This document shows positions 8,662 to 17,928 of a DNA stretch of 64,000 nt, one piece after another; the stretch's first letter is position 1; each line of letters starts with the position of its first letter. Under the pieces are notes generated by a model that saw nothing but the letters and a program-made list of their open reading frames with translations, was not told where the DNA came from and did no database searches. The translations under genes and the position numbers were made by a program. This stretch comes from Flavobacterium petrolei (lineage in GTDB: Bacteria > Bacteroidota > Bacteroidia > Flavobacteriales > Flavobacteriaceae): positions 744,001 to 808,000 of the forward strand of contig NZ_QNVY02000001.1 of the NCBI RefSeq assembly GCF_003314435.2, given 5' to 3'.

Positions 8662-8676
8662 GATTGAATTTCAATC
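8662..8676. promoter_or_regulatory. Perfect palindrome in the acpP-fabF spacer
   Basis: GATTGAA and TTCAATC are exact inverted copies around a single T. The size and symmetry resemble a dimeric regulator's operator, but no regulator can be named. Confidence 0.35.
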
Positions 8677-8696
8677 AAAAATATATTTATTGTAAT

Positions 8697-8742
8697 ACCC
8701 ATGGCTCTTTTGTAATAGTAATACAGTAAAGAAAGCATGGGT
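8697..8742 (+). promoter_or_regulatory. Structured leader hairpin ahead of fabF
   Basis: ACCCATG (8697-8703) pairs with CATGGGT (8736-8742), and the interior offers further pairing (TGTA with TACA). It ends 35 nt before the fabF ATG. Only a broken T-run follows, so it is more likely a leader structure than a full terminator. Confidence 0.45.
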
Positions 8743-8777
8743 TTTATTTGTTTAAAGATAACAAAAATAAAGAATTT

Positions 8778-10031
8778 ATGGTATTAAGACGAGTTGTTGT
8801 AACAGGTTTAGGCGCTCTTACACCTATTGGAAATAACATTGAAGAATTTTGGAACGGACTTATAAACGGGGTTAGCGGTGCCGCTCCAATAACCTATTTT
8901 GATGCTTCAAAATTTAAGACGCAATTTGCCTGCGAATTGAAAAATTTTAATGCTGAAGATTTTTTAGACAGAAAAGAAGCCCGAAAAATGGACCGCTATG
9001 CGCAATATGCAATGGTTTCATCGGATGAAGCGGTGCTTGATGCTGGTTTTAATTTCGAAAAATTAGACAAAGACAGAGTTGGAGTTATTTGGGGGTCAGG
9101 AATTGGCGGATTAGAAACGTTTCAAATTGAAATGTTGAACTTTGCAGCCGGTGATGGCACACCAAAATTCAATCCTTTCTTTATACCAAAAATGATTTCG
9201 GATATTGCCGGTGGCCATATTTCTATAAAATACGGATTCAGAGGTCCGAACTTTACCACTGTTTCAGCTTGTGCCTCTTCCACAAATGCTATTATTGATG
9301 CTTTCAACTACATTCGATTAGGTCATGCGGATGCCATGGTCACTGGAGGATCTGAAGCAGCAGTAACAATAGCCGGAATGGGAGGTTTTAATGCTATGCA
9401 CGCTTTATCTACCAGAAACGATGATCCTAAAACTGCTTCAAGACCAATGGATAAAGATCGCGATGGTTTTGTCTTAGGCGAAGGAGCCGGAGCATTAGTA
9501 CTCGAAGAATACGAACATGCAATAGCACGTGGAGCAAAAATTTATTGTGAAGTAGGTGGTGGCGGAATGTCAGCTGATGCGTATCACATTACTGCACCAC
9601 ATCCTGAAGGATTAGGTGCTAAAAATGTAATGTTGAACTGTTTAAGAGATGCTGGTTTGCAAGCAACTGATGTTGATGGTGTAAATATGCACGGAACTTC
9701 AACACCATTGGGTGACATGGCGGAATCTAAGGCAATTTTACATGTTTTTGGCGAACATGCTTACACGATGAACTTAAATTCAACTAAATCCATGACGGGC
9801 CATTTACTTGGAGCAGCAGGAGCAGTCGAAACCATTTCTTCGATTCTTTCCCTGAAACATGGAATAGTACCTCCTACCATTAATCATTTTACAGATGATG
9901 AAAACATAGATTCTAAACTAAACTTTACATTTAATAAAGCTCAGAAAAGAGACATGAATGTTGTGATGAGTAATACTTTCGGTTTTGGAGGTCACAATGC
10001 TTGTGTATTGGTTAAAAAATTAGAAATCTAA
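8778..10031 (+). CDS. fabF: Beta-ketoacyl-ACP synthase II
   Basis: FabF condenses malonyl-ACP with an acyl-ACP during chain elongation. The catalytic triad is C165 (SACASSTNA), H305 (NMHGTSTPLGD) and H342 (MTGHLLGAAGA). I chose the ATG at 8778, which gives 417 residues starting MVLRRVVVTGLG, the usual N-terminus. An upstream TTG at 8748 would add ten residues that the family lacks. It follows acpP and is followed 6 nt later by rnc. Confidence 0.97.
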   Translation: MVLRRVVVTGLGALTPIGNNIEEFWNGLINGVSGAAPITYFDASKFKTQFACELKNFNAEDFLDRKEARKMDRYAQYAMVSSDEAVLDAGFNFEKLDKDRVGVIWGSGIGGLETFQIEMLNFAAGDGTPKFNPFFIPKMISDIAGGHISIKYGFRGPNFTTVSACASSTNAIIDAFNYIRLGHADAMVTGGSEAAVTIAGMGGFNAMHALSTRNDDPKTASRPMDKDRDGFVLGEGAGALVLEEYEHAIARGAKIYCEVGGGGMSADAYHITAPHPEGLGAKNVMLNCLRDAGLQATDVDGVNMHGTSTPLGDMAESKAILHVFGEHAYTMNLNSTKSMTGHLLGAAGAVETISSILSLKHGIVPPTINHFTDDENIDSKLNFTFNKAQKRDMNVVMSNTFGFGGHNACVLVKKLEI

Positions 10032-10037
10032 TTATAT

Positions 10038-10778
10038 ATGCGTATAATCAGAAAAATATTCTCAAAATCCCGTTCTACAGAAGACGGGATTTTTTTTGAT
10101 TCTATTCAGAAAATCTTAGGATTTGCTCCCGTAAATCTTGATTTTTATAAAAAAGCATTTACCCATCGCTCCTCAAATCGCCTCGATATTTTAGGAAATC
10201 CAATCAATTACGAACGTTTAGAATTTTTGGGTGACGCTATGTTAAGCTCTGTTATTGCTGCTCATTTATTCAATAAAGCACCCGCAGGTGACGAAGGTTA
10301 TTTGACTAAAATGCGCTCTAAAATTGTGAGCCGAGAACACTTGAACGAATTGGGAAAAGATCTAAATCTAGTCCAATACATTGAAAGCAAAGTGCCGCTG
10401 CAGCATTTTGGAGAAAACATTCATGGTAATATTTTTGAATCATTAGTCGGAGCAATTTACCTAGACCGAGGTTATGTGTATTGCGAAAAATTCATTCAAA
10501 AGAGAGTCATAGTTCCTTACGTAGACATTGCAAGACTGGAAGGAAAAGTAATCAGCTACAAAAGTCTGATTATAGAATGGTGTCAAAAAGAGAAAAAAAT
10601 ATTTCATTATGATATTTTTGAAGACAATGCCATTGACGGACAAAGGCTGTTTGGTGTAAAACTGAGCATCGATAATAAAGTAATTGCAAAAGCAAGAGCA
10701 ACTTCTAAAAAGAAGGCAGAAGAAAAAGCATCCCAACGTGCTTATTTTGCATTTCAAGAAAAAATGGATAGGAAATAA
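10038..10778 (+). CDS. rnc: Ribonuclease III
   Basis: RNase III cuts double-stranded RNA, including the rRNA precursor. The 246-residue chain carries the signature NYERLEFLGDAML near residues 54-66, the second acidic motif GNIFESLVGAIYLD near residue 135, and a C-terminal double-stranded-RNA-binding domain from about 170 ending KKKAEEKASQRAYF. It starts 6 nt after fabF, an arrangement consistent with co-transcription. Confidence 0.96.
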   Translation: MRIIRKIFSKSRSTEDGIFFDSIQKILGFAPVNLDFYKKAFTHRSSNRLDILGNPINYERLEFLGDAMLSSVIAAHLFNKAPAGDEGYLTKMRSKIVSREHLNELGKDLNLVQYIESKVPLQHFGENIHGNIFESLVGAIYLDRGYVYCEKFIQKRVIVPYVDIARLEGKVISYKSLIIEWCQKEKKIFHYDIFEDNAIDGQRLFGVKLSIDNKVIAKARATSKKKAEEKASQRAYFAFQEKMDRK

Positions 10779-10892
10779 TCCCAATTTTAATAAAACTATA
10801 TCGTTTTCGTTCATAAATTAACAAAAACAACACGTTTTGAGGGGCTTATACTTCACTAGAAATACTATATTTACATCTTATTTTTTCATGAA

Positions 10893-11381
10893 ATGGCTAT
10901 TCATAAACTGGATCTTGGCGAATTTGACGAAATAGATTACTATCTTATTGCAATTCATACTTCCTTAGAAGACTATCGATTGGCATTTTTTATTAATCAA
11001 AAGCTGCCTATAAACCTAAGTAAAAATGAGAATGAAATTCAAATAAATATAAAAGAAGGAGAGACTAATTTTTCCAGATTTTATTACAATGATATGGAAA
11101 GTGCCATTACCTGGAATTTAATTCAAAATAAAAACGAGGTTGTCCAATATAAAAAAGGAACTACTCAAAATCTATTTTTGGACGTAACAATGGAAGTGGC
11201 AACAAAAGTCTTTTTACTTCCTGAGTTTAAAAAAGTAGACTATTTTTTAAAAATAGAAAACAATGACGATGCTATGGATGTATCCAAAATTCAGCTCCTA
11301 TTAAATACCATAGACAGCATATCAACTGTTTATATAGTAGATACAAATCAAATCAAATCTAAAAACAATTTAATTTTTTAA
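10893..11381 (+). CDS. IPExxxVDY family protein
   Basis: This is a 162-residue soluble protein of unknown function, recognised by the signature LPEFKKVDY, the local form of IPExxxVDY, near residues 106-114. The family is confined to Bacteroidota, and a position between rnc and pyk is what I recall for it. It ends 5 nt before pyk, so the two are surely co-transcribed. A TATATTTA box (10866-10873) 19 nt before the start might be a promoter for this pair. Confidence 0.85.
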   Translation: MAIHKLDLGEFDEIDYYLIAIHTSLEDYRLAFFINQKLPINLSKNENEIQINIKEGETNFSRFYYNDMESAITWNLIQNKNEVVQYKKGTTQNLFLDVTMEVATKVFLLPEFKKVDYFLKIENNDDAMDVSKIQLLLNTIDSISTVYIVDTNQIKSKNNLIF

Positions 11382-11386
11382 TACAA

Positions 11387-12817
11387 ATGCTTACAAACAA
11401 AAAAACTAAAATTGTAGCCACACTTGGGCCTGCATGTAGTACAAGAGAAATCATTAAAGACATGATTGACGCAGGCGTGAATGTGTTCCGAGTAAATTTT
11501 TCGCATGCTGATTACGAAGATGTAAAAGAAAAGATAAACATTATCCGAGGCTTAAACGAAGAGTTTGGCTACACCACAGCAATCCTTGGTGATTTACAAG
11601 GTCCTAAACTTCGTGTTGGAGTTATGGAAGAAGGTGTTGTAGTACAGGACGGTGACTTAATTACTTTCACAACTGCTGAAGACATCCTTGGAACTGCAAA
11701 GAAAGTATTCATGAAATATCAAAACTTTCCAAACGATGTAAATCCAGGAGAAAGAATTTTGCTTGATGATGGTAAACTAATTTTTGAAATCGTTGAGACG
11801 GATAAAAAATCAGAAGTTATAGCAAGAGTAATTCAAGGTGGTGAATTGAAATCTAAAAAAGGAGTTAATTTACCAAATACCAAAATATCTCTTCCAGCAA
11901 TGACTGAGAAAGATATTGCAGATGCTATTTTTGCCATTGGACAAAATGTAGACTGGATTGCATTATCTTTTGTAAAAACACCAAGAGACTTGCAAGATTT
12001 ACAGGAATTAATTGCAGAACATTCTGAATATAAAATTCCAATCATTGCCAAAATAGAAATGCCGGAAGCATTAGAAAATATCGACAAAATTGTTGCGTAT
12101 TGTGATGCTTTAATGGTTGCTCGTGGAGATTTAGGAGTTGAACTTCCTGCTCATGAAGTACCTTTAGTTCAAAAAGAGTTGATTCGCAGAGCTAAAACAG
12201 CTCGTATTCCAGTAATTGTTGCTACGCAAATGATGGAAACAATGATTACTTCACTTACACCTACCCGTGCAGAAGTAAATGACGTTGCCAACTCCGTTAT
12301 GGATGGTGCAGATGCAGTGATGCTTTCTGGAGAAACAGCTACCGGTAATTATCCGGTTCAGGTTATTCAAAAAATGACTCAAATCATTGAAGCTGTAGAA
12401 GATTCTCCGCTAATTCAAGTGCCACAAAACACACCTCAAATAAAAACAAAACGTTTTATCACCAAAACAATTTGTCATCACGCTGCGACAATGGCAAACG
12501 TTATCAAAGCGAAAGCAATTTGCACGTTGACAAATAGTGGTTACACTGCTTTCCAAATTTCAGCTTGGAGACCTAATGCACACATTTTAGTTTTTACATC
12601 TAACAAAAGAATCCTTACCCAACTTAATTTATTATGGGGCGTAAAATCTTTCATGTACACTAAAGATGTAAGTACAGATGATACTGTAACGGATATCAAT
12701 GAAATTGTAAAAGAAAAAGGCTTTGTACAAAAAGGAGATTTCCTTATCAATTTAGCAGCTATGCCAATAAAAGATAAAGGAATGGTTAACACCTTGAGAG
12801 TATCTGAAATTGAATAG
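11387..12817 (+). CDS. pyk: Pyruvate kinase
   Basis: It converts phosphoenolpyruvate and ADP to pyruvate and ATP, the last step of glycolysis. The 476-residue chain begins with KTKIVATLGPA, carries GDLQGPKLR for substrate binding, the catalytic-Lys segment IPIIAKIEMPEALENIDKI near 215-230, and MVARGDLGVEL near 240. The C-terminal domain is complete. It is the last gene of the acpP-fabF-rnc-IPExxxVDY-pyk run and is followed by a terminator. Confidence 0.97.
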   Translation: MLTNKKTKIVATLGPACSTREIIKDMIDAGVNVFRVNFSHADYEDVKEKINIIRGLNEEFGYTTAILGDLQGPKLRVGVMEEGVVVQDGDLITFTTAEDILGTAKKVFMKYQNFPNDVNPGERILLDDGKLIFEIVETDKKSEVIARVIQGGELKSKKGVNLPNTKISLPAMTEKDIADAIFAIGQNVDWIALSFVKTPRDLQDLQELIAEHSEYKIPIIAKIEMPEALENIDKIVAYCDALMVARGDLGVELPAHEVPLVQKELIRRAKTARIPVIVATQMMETMITSLTPTRAEVNDVANSVMDGADAVMLSGETATGNYPVQVIQKMTQIIEAVEDSPLIQVPQNTPQIKTKRFITKTICHHAATMANVIKAKAICTLTNSGYTAFQISAWRPNAHILVFTSNKRILTQLNLLWGVKSFMYTKDVSTDDTVTDINEIVKEKGFVQKGDFLINLAAMPIKDKGMVNTLRVSEIE

Positions 12818-12844
12818 CAAATGCTATTGAAAATAATTTAAAAG

Positions 12845-12877
12845 TCTGTCTCGTTTGAAAAATGAGACAGATTTTTT
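12845..12877 (+). terminator. Terminator of pyk
   Basis: TCTGTCTC (12845-12852) pairs with GAGACAGA (12864-12871), followed by a T6 run. Confidence 0.85.
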
Positions 12878-12979
12878 GTTTTAAAGACATTTTAAGATTC
12901 ATCAAAAAAATTAGGAATAATTACACGGTCTTCTATTAAATAAAATTTATATTTGGTAGAACAAAAAAATACAATAATT

Positions 12980-13750
12980 ATGAGTTTTAATTCTAAAAAT
13001 CCATTTTTAAATAACAAAACTTTTTCCACTGCAGTTTCAAAAAATGAGCAAGTGCATCAAGCTACGGTCATTGATTACAATCAAGAGATGACTTTATCAG
13101 GCACCATCAATAAAAGTTTAATCTTATTTTTGCTTCTTACCGCATCTGCAACTGTAATCTGGTGGTTGACTTTTAACGGAATTAATCCTTTGGTTCCTGC
13201 TATTGGCGGCGCTGTTGTTGGATTAGTTTTAGTGCTTATTGCTGCTTTTAAACCACAATATTCTCCCTATTTGGCACCCGGATATGCATTATTCGAAGGA
13301 TTATTTATAGGTGGAATTTCAGCAATATTCGAAGCAATGTATCCTGGAATAGTAATTCAAGCTGTAGGTGCAACATTTGTGACTTTTATGGTTTGTCTGG
13401 GATTATATAAGTATAAAATTGTTAAAGTAACCGAACAATTCAAATCAGTGGTAGTCGCTGCAACTTTAGCTATTGCAACGTATTACCTTATCTCTTGGGT
13501 GTTTTCTATGTTTACGAGTTTTGTTCCCGTGCATTATGGAAACTCCTTGATGAGCATTGGAATTAGCATTTTTGTTATTGTGATTGCTGCCTTAAATCTG
13601 TTTTTAGATTTTGATCGAATAGAAAAAGGAGCTGAACAAAAAATGCCAAAATACATGGAATGGTATGGTGCTATGGGACTAATGATAACATTGGTTTGGT
13701 TGTATATAGAATTTTTAAGATTGCTTTCTAAATTAAATAGTAAAAGCTAA
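12980..13750 (+). CDS. Bax inhibitor-1/YccA-like membrane protein
   Basis: A 256-residue integral membrane protein with about seven hydrophobic segments after a soluble N-terminus of roughly 50 residues. The segments include a glycine-rich VPAIGGAVVGLVLVLIAAF and an acidic final loop (LDFDRIEKGAEQKMPKYMEWYGAMG) resembling the di-Asp C-terminal region of the TMBIM/Bax1-I family. Relatives are linked to calcium leak or membrane-protein quality control; the role here is unknown. I chose the ATG at 12980 (MSFNSKNPF), because the upstream GTG at 12953 adds residues outside the family pattern. Confidence 0.85.
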   Translation: MSFNSKNPFLNNKTFSTAVSKNEQVHQATVIDYNQEMTLSGTINKSLILFLLLTASATVIWWLTFNGINPLVPAIGGAVVGLVLVLIAAFKPQYSPYLAPGYALFEGLFIGGISAIFEAMYPGIVIQAVGATFVTFMVCLGLYKYKIVKVTEQFKSVVVAATLAIATYYLISWVFSMFTSFVPVHYGNSLMSIGISIFVIVIAALNLFLDFDRIEKGAEQKMPKYMEWYGAMGLMITLVWLYIEFLRLLSKLNSKS

Positions 13751-13763
13751 TTCCATAAATTAG

Positions 13764-13810
13764 CATAAAAGAAAAAACCTTTCAGAACTTGAAAGGTTTT
13801 TTCTTTTATG
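13764..13810. terminator. 21-bp perfect-stem terminator shared by convergent genes
   Basis: Bases 13764-13784 and 13790-13810 are exact inverted copies around GAACT. The stem carries A- and T-runs so it can act on both strands. Its right end overlaps the stop codon of the minus-strand PAS gene. Confidence 0.9.
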
Positions 13811-14321
13811 CAGCTTTCTCAAAAGCGATGTAATGACTTAAATCACCTTTAGTATTAAAAACAGGATATCCTTTTATCAAACAAGCATATACTTCTCCGT
13901 TCTTTTTATAATTCATTACAACTTTCTCAAAAGGTTTATGATCTAATATGGCTAGTCGAATTTCGTTTGAAGTAATTTGATTTGTCGCTTCACCTTGAAA
14001 CATTTTTGGACTTTTACCTAAAATCTCTGCTTCTACATACCCGTTCATTTTTACGATATTCTGGGATGCAAAAACAATCTTCAATTTAGCATCAGTAACA
14101 ATTATCACTTCATCTTTGAGACTATTTTCTATATCCCAGTTATTCTGAGTCCATTTGTTTTGGGAAGCAATTGAATTTAGTTTCTTTAAATCCAGGAAAA
14201 AACTTTTTACAGCAGTCAAAAATTCATTGTGAAAATCCCAACAAAAAATTGGAGCTTTTCTTACACTCAAACCATTGTGATACACCGCAATAGCCTCTTC
14301 ATATTGTCTAAAATTATTCAT
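13806..14321 (-). CDS. Single-domain PAS protein, LOV-like without the photoactive Cys
   Basis: The 171-residue protein has a short N-terminal segment (1-65) and one PAS domain (about 66-171), with no kinase, cyclase or DNA-binding output. The sequence closely follows the LOV class (ILGKSPKMFQGEAT at 100-113; NYKKNGE further on), but position 105, where LOV proteins have the flavin-binding Cys, is Pro. It is therefore unlikely to be a normal blue-light sensor. It may bind a ligand or partner protein. It stands alone, convergent with the Bax1-I gene and separate from dinB. Confidence 0.85.
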   Translation of the reverse strand: MNNFRQYEEAIAVYHNGLSVRKAPIFCWDFHNEFLTAVKSFFLDLKKLNSIASQNKWTQNNWDIENSLKDEVIIVTDAKLKIVFASQNIVKMNGYVEAEILGKSPKMFQGEATNQITSNEIRLAILDHKPFEKVVMNYKKNGEVYACLIKGYPVFNTKGDLSHYIAFEKAA

Positions 14322-14416
14322 GATATTTCGATTTAAAAAACCAAATTTAATTTTATTTATAACGATAAAACAACAATTTTAAGACTTTAACCATTGTTGA
14401 ACGGTCAAACAATTAA

Positions 14417-15499
14417 TTAAAAGTCGAATTTTAACTGCACCACCACAAACTTTTTATCCTCAGTATTCAAATTATTCAATGAAATTCCGAGTAAACGCAC
14501 AGAATCTTTCATGCGCTCCTGATACAACAACTCCTTTACAATTTCTAAAATTAGTACTTTATCAGAAATAAAATATGGCAATGTTTTACTCCTGGTTTGT
14601 TGTGAAAAATCACTATATTTTATTTTCAATGTCACTGTTTTACCAGCCACATTATACCTTTTTAATCTTTTCTCCAATGCAGTCGCAATAACTTCCAATT
14701 TCTCTATCATAAAAATTTCAGATGAAAGATTGATATCAAAAGTATGTTCTGCAGCAACTGATTTTGTGATTCGATCTGATTTCACTGCGCTATTATGAAC
14801 GCCTCGCACCACATGATAATAAAAAACTCCTGACTTTCCAAAATGCTTCTCAAGAAACTCTACCGATTTACTTTTTAATTCCAGACCAGTAAAAATACCC
14901 AGTTGGTACATTTTTTCGGTGGTCACTTTTCCAACACCATGAAACTTCCGAATAGGCAATTCCTCCAAAAACGAGATTACTTCATCTGGATTTACCGTTT
15001 TTTGTCCATTAGGTTTGTTGTAATCGCTGGCAATTTTTGCCACAAACTTATTGACTGATATCCCTGCAGAAGCGGTCAAACCTACTTCGTCAAAAATGCG
15101 CTTCCTTATTTCTTGTGCCAATAACGTAGCACTTGGATTTCCTTTTTTATTAGTAGTAACATCTAAATAAGCTTCATCAAGCGATAAAGGCTCCACCAAA
15201 TCCGTATACTCGTAAAATATCTTTTGAATTTTACTTGAAATTTCCTTGTAACGATCAAAACGTGGCTTGACGAAAATAAGTTCCGGACAATTTTTCTTAG
15301 CCATAACTCCACTTATAGCGCTTCTGACACCAAATTTCCTCGCCTCATAACTTGCCGCTGCCACCACACCGCGATTTTCCGATCCACCTACCGCAATAGG
15401 TTTCCCTCGCAACAATGGATTGTCCATTTGCTCTACCGATGCATAGAAAGCATCCATATCTACGTGTATAATTTTCCTATTTGGAATTAATTCCTGCAT
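14417..15499 (-). CDS. dinB: DNA polymerase IV (Y-family translesion polymerase)
   Basis: It bypasses damaged template bases with low fidelity. The 360-residue chain starts with the catalytic IIHVDMDAFYASVEQ, carries the YSYEAR-equivalent AASYEARKFGVRSA and the second acidic motif EPLSLDEAYLDVT near residue 105, then helix-hairpin-helix FHGVGKVTTEKM and the little-finger domain. No C-terminal beta-clamp motif is obvious, although the ending VVVQLKFDF may serve. It stands alone; no LexA-like box is recognised. Confidence 0.96.
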   Translation of the reverse strand: MQELIPNRKIIHVDMDAFYASVEQMDNPLLRGKPIAVGGSENRGVVAAASYEARKFGVRSAISGVMAKKNCPELIFVKPRFDRYKEISSKIQKIFYEYTDLVEPLSLDEAYLDVTTNKKGNPSATLLAQEIRKRIFDEVGLTASAGISVNKFVAKIASDYNKPNGQKTVNPDEVISFLEELPIRKFHGVGKVTTEKMYQLGIFTGLELKSKSVEFLEKHFGKSGVFYYHVVRGVHNSAVKSDRITKSVAAEHTFDINLSSEIFMIEKLEVIATALEKRLKRYNVAGKTVTLKIKYSDFSQQTRSKTLPYFISDKVLILEIVKELLYQERMKDSVRLLGISLNNLNTEDKKFVVVQLKFDF

Positions 15500-15544
15500 C
15501 TTAAACGAATTGGCACACCGTTCTTATTTCATATCTTCTACACA

Positions 15545-17632
15545 CTAAGACTTTTTTGGTTCGTCCGATTGTAAATAATTTTCAACCACAACTGATTTAC
15601 TTTTCTTTTCTGTGGGAAAAAAGAAACTAATGGGTCTTGATTTAAAATGATTCCAAATGGAAACCGTAACAAATCGCAATTCAAACAACGAAATAGCCCG
15701 CGAACGGAATGCAAGACCTAATGAAAGACTGAAACTTACCATAAAATTCACTAAACCTATGATTCCAATTCCAAAAATACCCCAGAATAACATGGAATCA
15801 CTCACTTCATAATTTGCTCCATATAATGCTAGAGCCAAGTTTCCACTACCAAAAGTGATGTGTCGAATGTCGAGATTTAATCCCAGAAACAATCCCACTG
15901 AAGCTGTACTTCCCATAAATATTCCAAACCAAAAATTTGAAATAATACCTGCCCATCTTTTTTCATACAATTTAGCCAGTTTCACAGTTCTAGTTTTTCC
16001 AAAATTTCTTTTAAGGAAAGGATGTTCAGTAATCCTAAAATAAACCTGATTGTGCTTGTCTCTATTTGCAACGCTACCTGAAATAATTCCAGATAAAAAT
16101 AGAAAAACTCCTGCAATAGCCGCATGAAAAATTGCTAATGAATGTATGGGACTCAAATCAATCAATAAAGATTCCCATTTAGTTGCAGCAATATTGTAAT
16201 GTAAGAAATGATCAATCAACCAAATTCCGAGTAATGAAACAGGAAAAGCCATAATCACATTTCCAACAAACGCAATAAACTGTGAGCGAAAAACCCGAGC
16301 AAAAAGAATGGCAAAGGCTTTATATTTTTCAGCATCTTTCCCTTTTTTCAGAACTCCTTCCTCTAGCGCTTTAATCAATGCAGAAGCCGTCATCGCAGGT
16401 TGTTTTGTTGCCAAAGTAAATCCCAAAAGATAAATAGCTATAAAACCAATCGCGTAGTTCATACTATAAAGAAATGCATGTCCAAAAAAACTGGTGTCGG
16501 CCTTAGAGAGCAGAACCTTAATAATACATAATATCCCCACAATGAAACCACCACCTAATGCGGTTCTGAACATTTTAAAATACTCACTACGACTATCGGT
16601 GATATAATGTTCACCTGTTTTAGCTGTGTGTTGTGTAATTTCATAAGAAATCAATTGAGTGCTTTCACTAACAAATTTTCGAACATTATTTTTATAACAA
16701 TTGAATTTTATCAACCGTAACGCCAATATAATTCCATTATATTTTTTGTCTTTTTCTTTGTCAACAATCAGCAACGAAATTAGAAATTTTAGCCGTTCTA
16801 ATTGCTGTCTAATTTTAAGTAAATTCTGATTTACACGAAGTGAAATTCCGTATTTTGAACTGTTATGAAATGCTTTCTCGACAAAACCTTCGCACTGCTT
16901 ATGCAAAACCAACAACTGCGCATACGATAAATCGTCCGATACAATATAATGTCTATCCGAACTTCTAATCCGTTCTTCAATTAGGAATAATTCCTTTTCA
17001 AAAGCTGAAAACGGACTCTCAAGATCATCAAATTCCGGTACCATTTTGATCACATCCGTCTCCATAGCACGCCCACTGATTCGTTGTGTGAGTAAATGCA
17101 TAGCAGTTAATAATTCAGACAAAACAGAGGTAGGTTCCGTACTATCATAAATGGATTTAAACTTCAAAAGATCATATAATTCTTCCAACTGACTTAATGG
17201 AATTTTGTTAATCCAAATACCGTCATTCGCAAGATAAAAAACTTGATTGAGAATATATTCTAAAGTATCTTTTTGGGGTTGATACGGCAAAAATCTAGCG
17301 AAAATTCGTTTTTGGACTTCAAAAATAAAATCTACATCCTGAAGAATTGCAGCATCAGCAAGAATTTTATTAAACTTTCTATCCTTTAAAATATCTTTGA
17401 GATATATAGAAAACTGTTTGCGACACGAAAAATTCTCCTTCAAAAAAGTAATGATCTCTTCTAAATCTACCCTTTGTACATTTTTGATTTTCAAAGGTCG
17501 CACTAAACGAATTAATTCAACAAGAGGCTCTAGAGTATCATTTGTTTCGCGCCATGATTGTGCTTCACCAAAAAACTCAGTTAAAAGTCCAGCAATGGTT
17601 GGCTTTGGTGTTCCTTTGAAAAATGCCTTCAT
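15545..17632 (-). CDS. PF10136-type membrane protein ('site-specific recombinase' by name only)
   Basis: This 695-residue protein has a helical soluble N-terminal half (1-350) and a C-terminal half with several hydrophobic segments (about 355-645), including GGGFIVGILCIIKVLL and a GIFGIGIIGLVNFMVSFSLSLG stretch. It fits the family annotated as site-specific recombinase after the gonococcal gcr gene. I see no tyrosine- or serine-recombinase catalytic motif, and the membrane topology argues against DNA recombination. Function is unknown. It follows dinB's start by 45 nt in the opposite order and reads on the same strand. Confidence 0.75.
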   Translation of the reverse strand: MKAFFKGTPKPTIAGLLTEFFGEAQSWRETNDTLEPLVELIRLVRPLKIKNVQRVDLEEIITFLKENFSCRKQFSIYLKDILKDRKFNKILADAAILQDVDFIFEVQKRIFARFLPYQPQKDTLEYILNQVFYLANDGIWINKIPLSQLEELYDLLKFKSIYDSTEPTSVLSELLTAMHLLTQRISGRAMETDVIKMVPEFDDLESPFSAFEKELFLIEERIRSSDRHYIVSDDLSYAQLLVLHKQCEGFVEKAFHNSSKYGISLRVNQNLLKIRQQLERLKFLISLLIVDKEKDKKYNGIILALRLIKFNCYKNNVRKFVSESTQLISYEITQHTAKTGEHYITDSRSEYFKMFRTALGGGFIVGILCIIKVLLSKADTSFFGHAFLYSMNYAIGFIAIYLLGFTLATKQPAMTASALIKALEEGVLKKGKDAEKYKAFAILFARVFRSQFIAFVGNVIMAFPVSLLGIWLIDHFLHYNIAATKWESLLIDLSPIHSLAIFHAAIAGVFLFLSGIISGSVANRDKHNQVYFRITEHPFLKRNFGKTRTVKLAKLYEKRWAGIISNFWFGIFMGSTASVGLFLGLNLDIRHITFGSGNLALALYGANYEVSDSMLFWGIFGIGIIGLVNFMVSFSLSLGLAFRSRAISLFELRFVTVSIWNHFKSRPISFFFPTEKKSKSVVVENYLQSDEPKKS

Positions 17633-17928
17633 TAGTTACATTCAATTTTTGTAAAAATACAAATCGGAAAACAAACTACTGTAACTTATTGATAAAATTA
17701 CGGCTTGTAAAACAGAATCAGTAATCAAAATCTAATAAAGTAAAAATTTTAATACCTTTGAATCTTAAGAGACTTCAAATTAAACCAGAAATCATAAACT
17801 GAAAACAATGTTTTATTTTAAAAGTAACACAAAAAGCTTCTTTTTTAAAACATAAAATTTCTATACCGGAATAAAAAAAAATCCCACAGCAGAATTGAAA
17901 AAAAAATTTCTGTACTTATTTATAAAAA
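17633..17928. other. AT-rich divergent spacer with a distant TACCTTTG box
   Basis: No ORF is visible in these 296 bases. A TACCTTTG box at 17753-17760 on the plus strand fits the -7 consensus. If used, it would give the CYTH gene a leader of about 160 nt rich in A- and T-runs. Confidence 0.45.

Noticed and set aside
15545..17632. Evidence of a mobile element from the 'site-specific recombinase' family name
   Set aside because: The protein is membrane-bound by sequence, has no recombinase catalytic motif and no attachment-site repeats or cargo genes around it.
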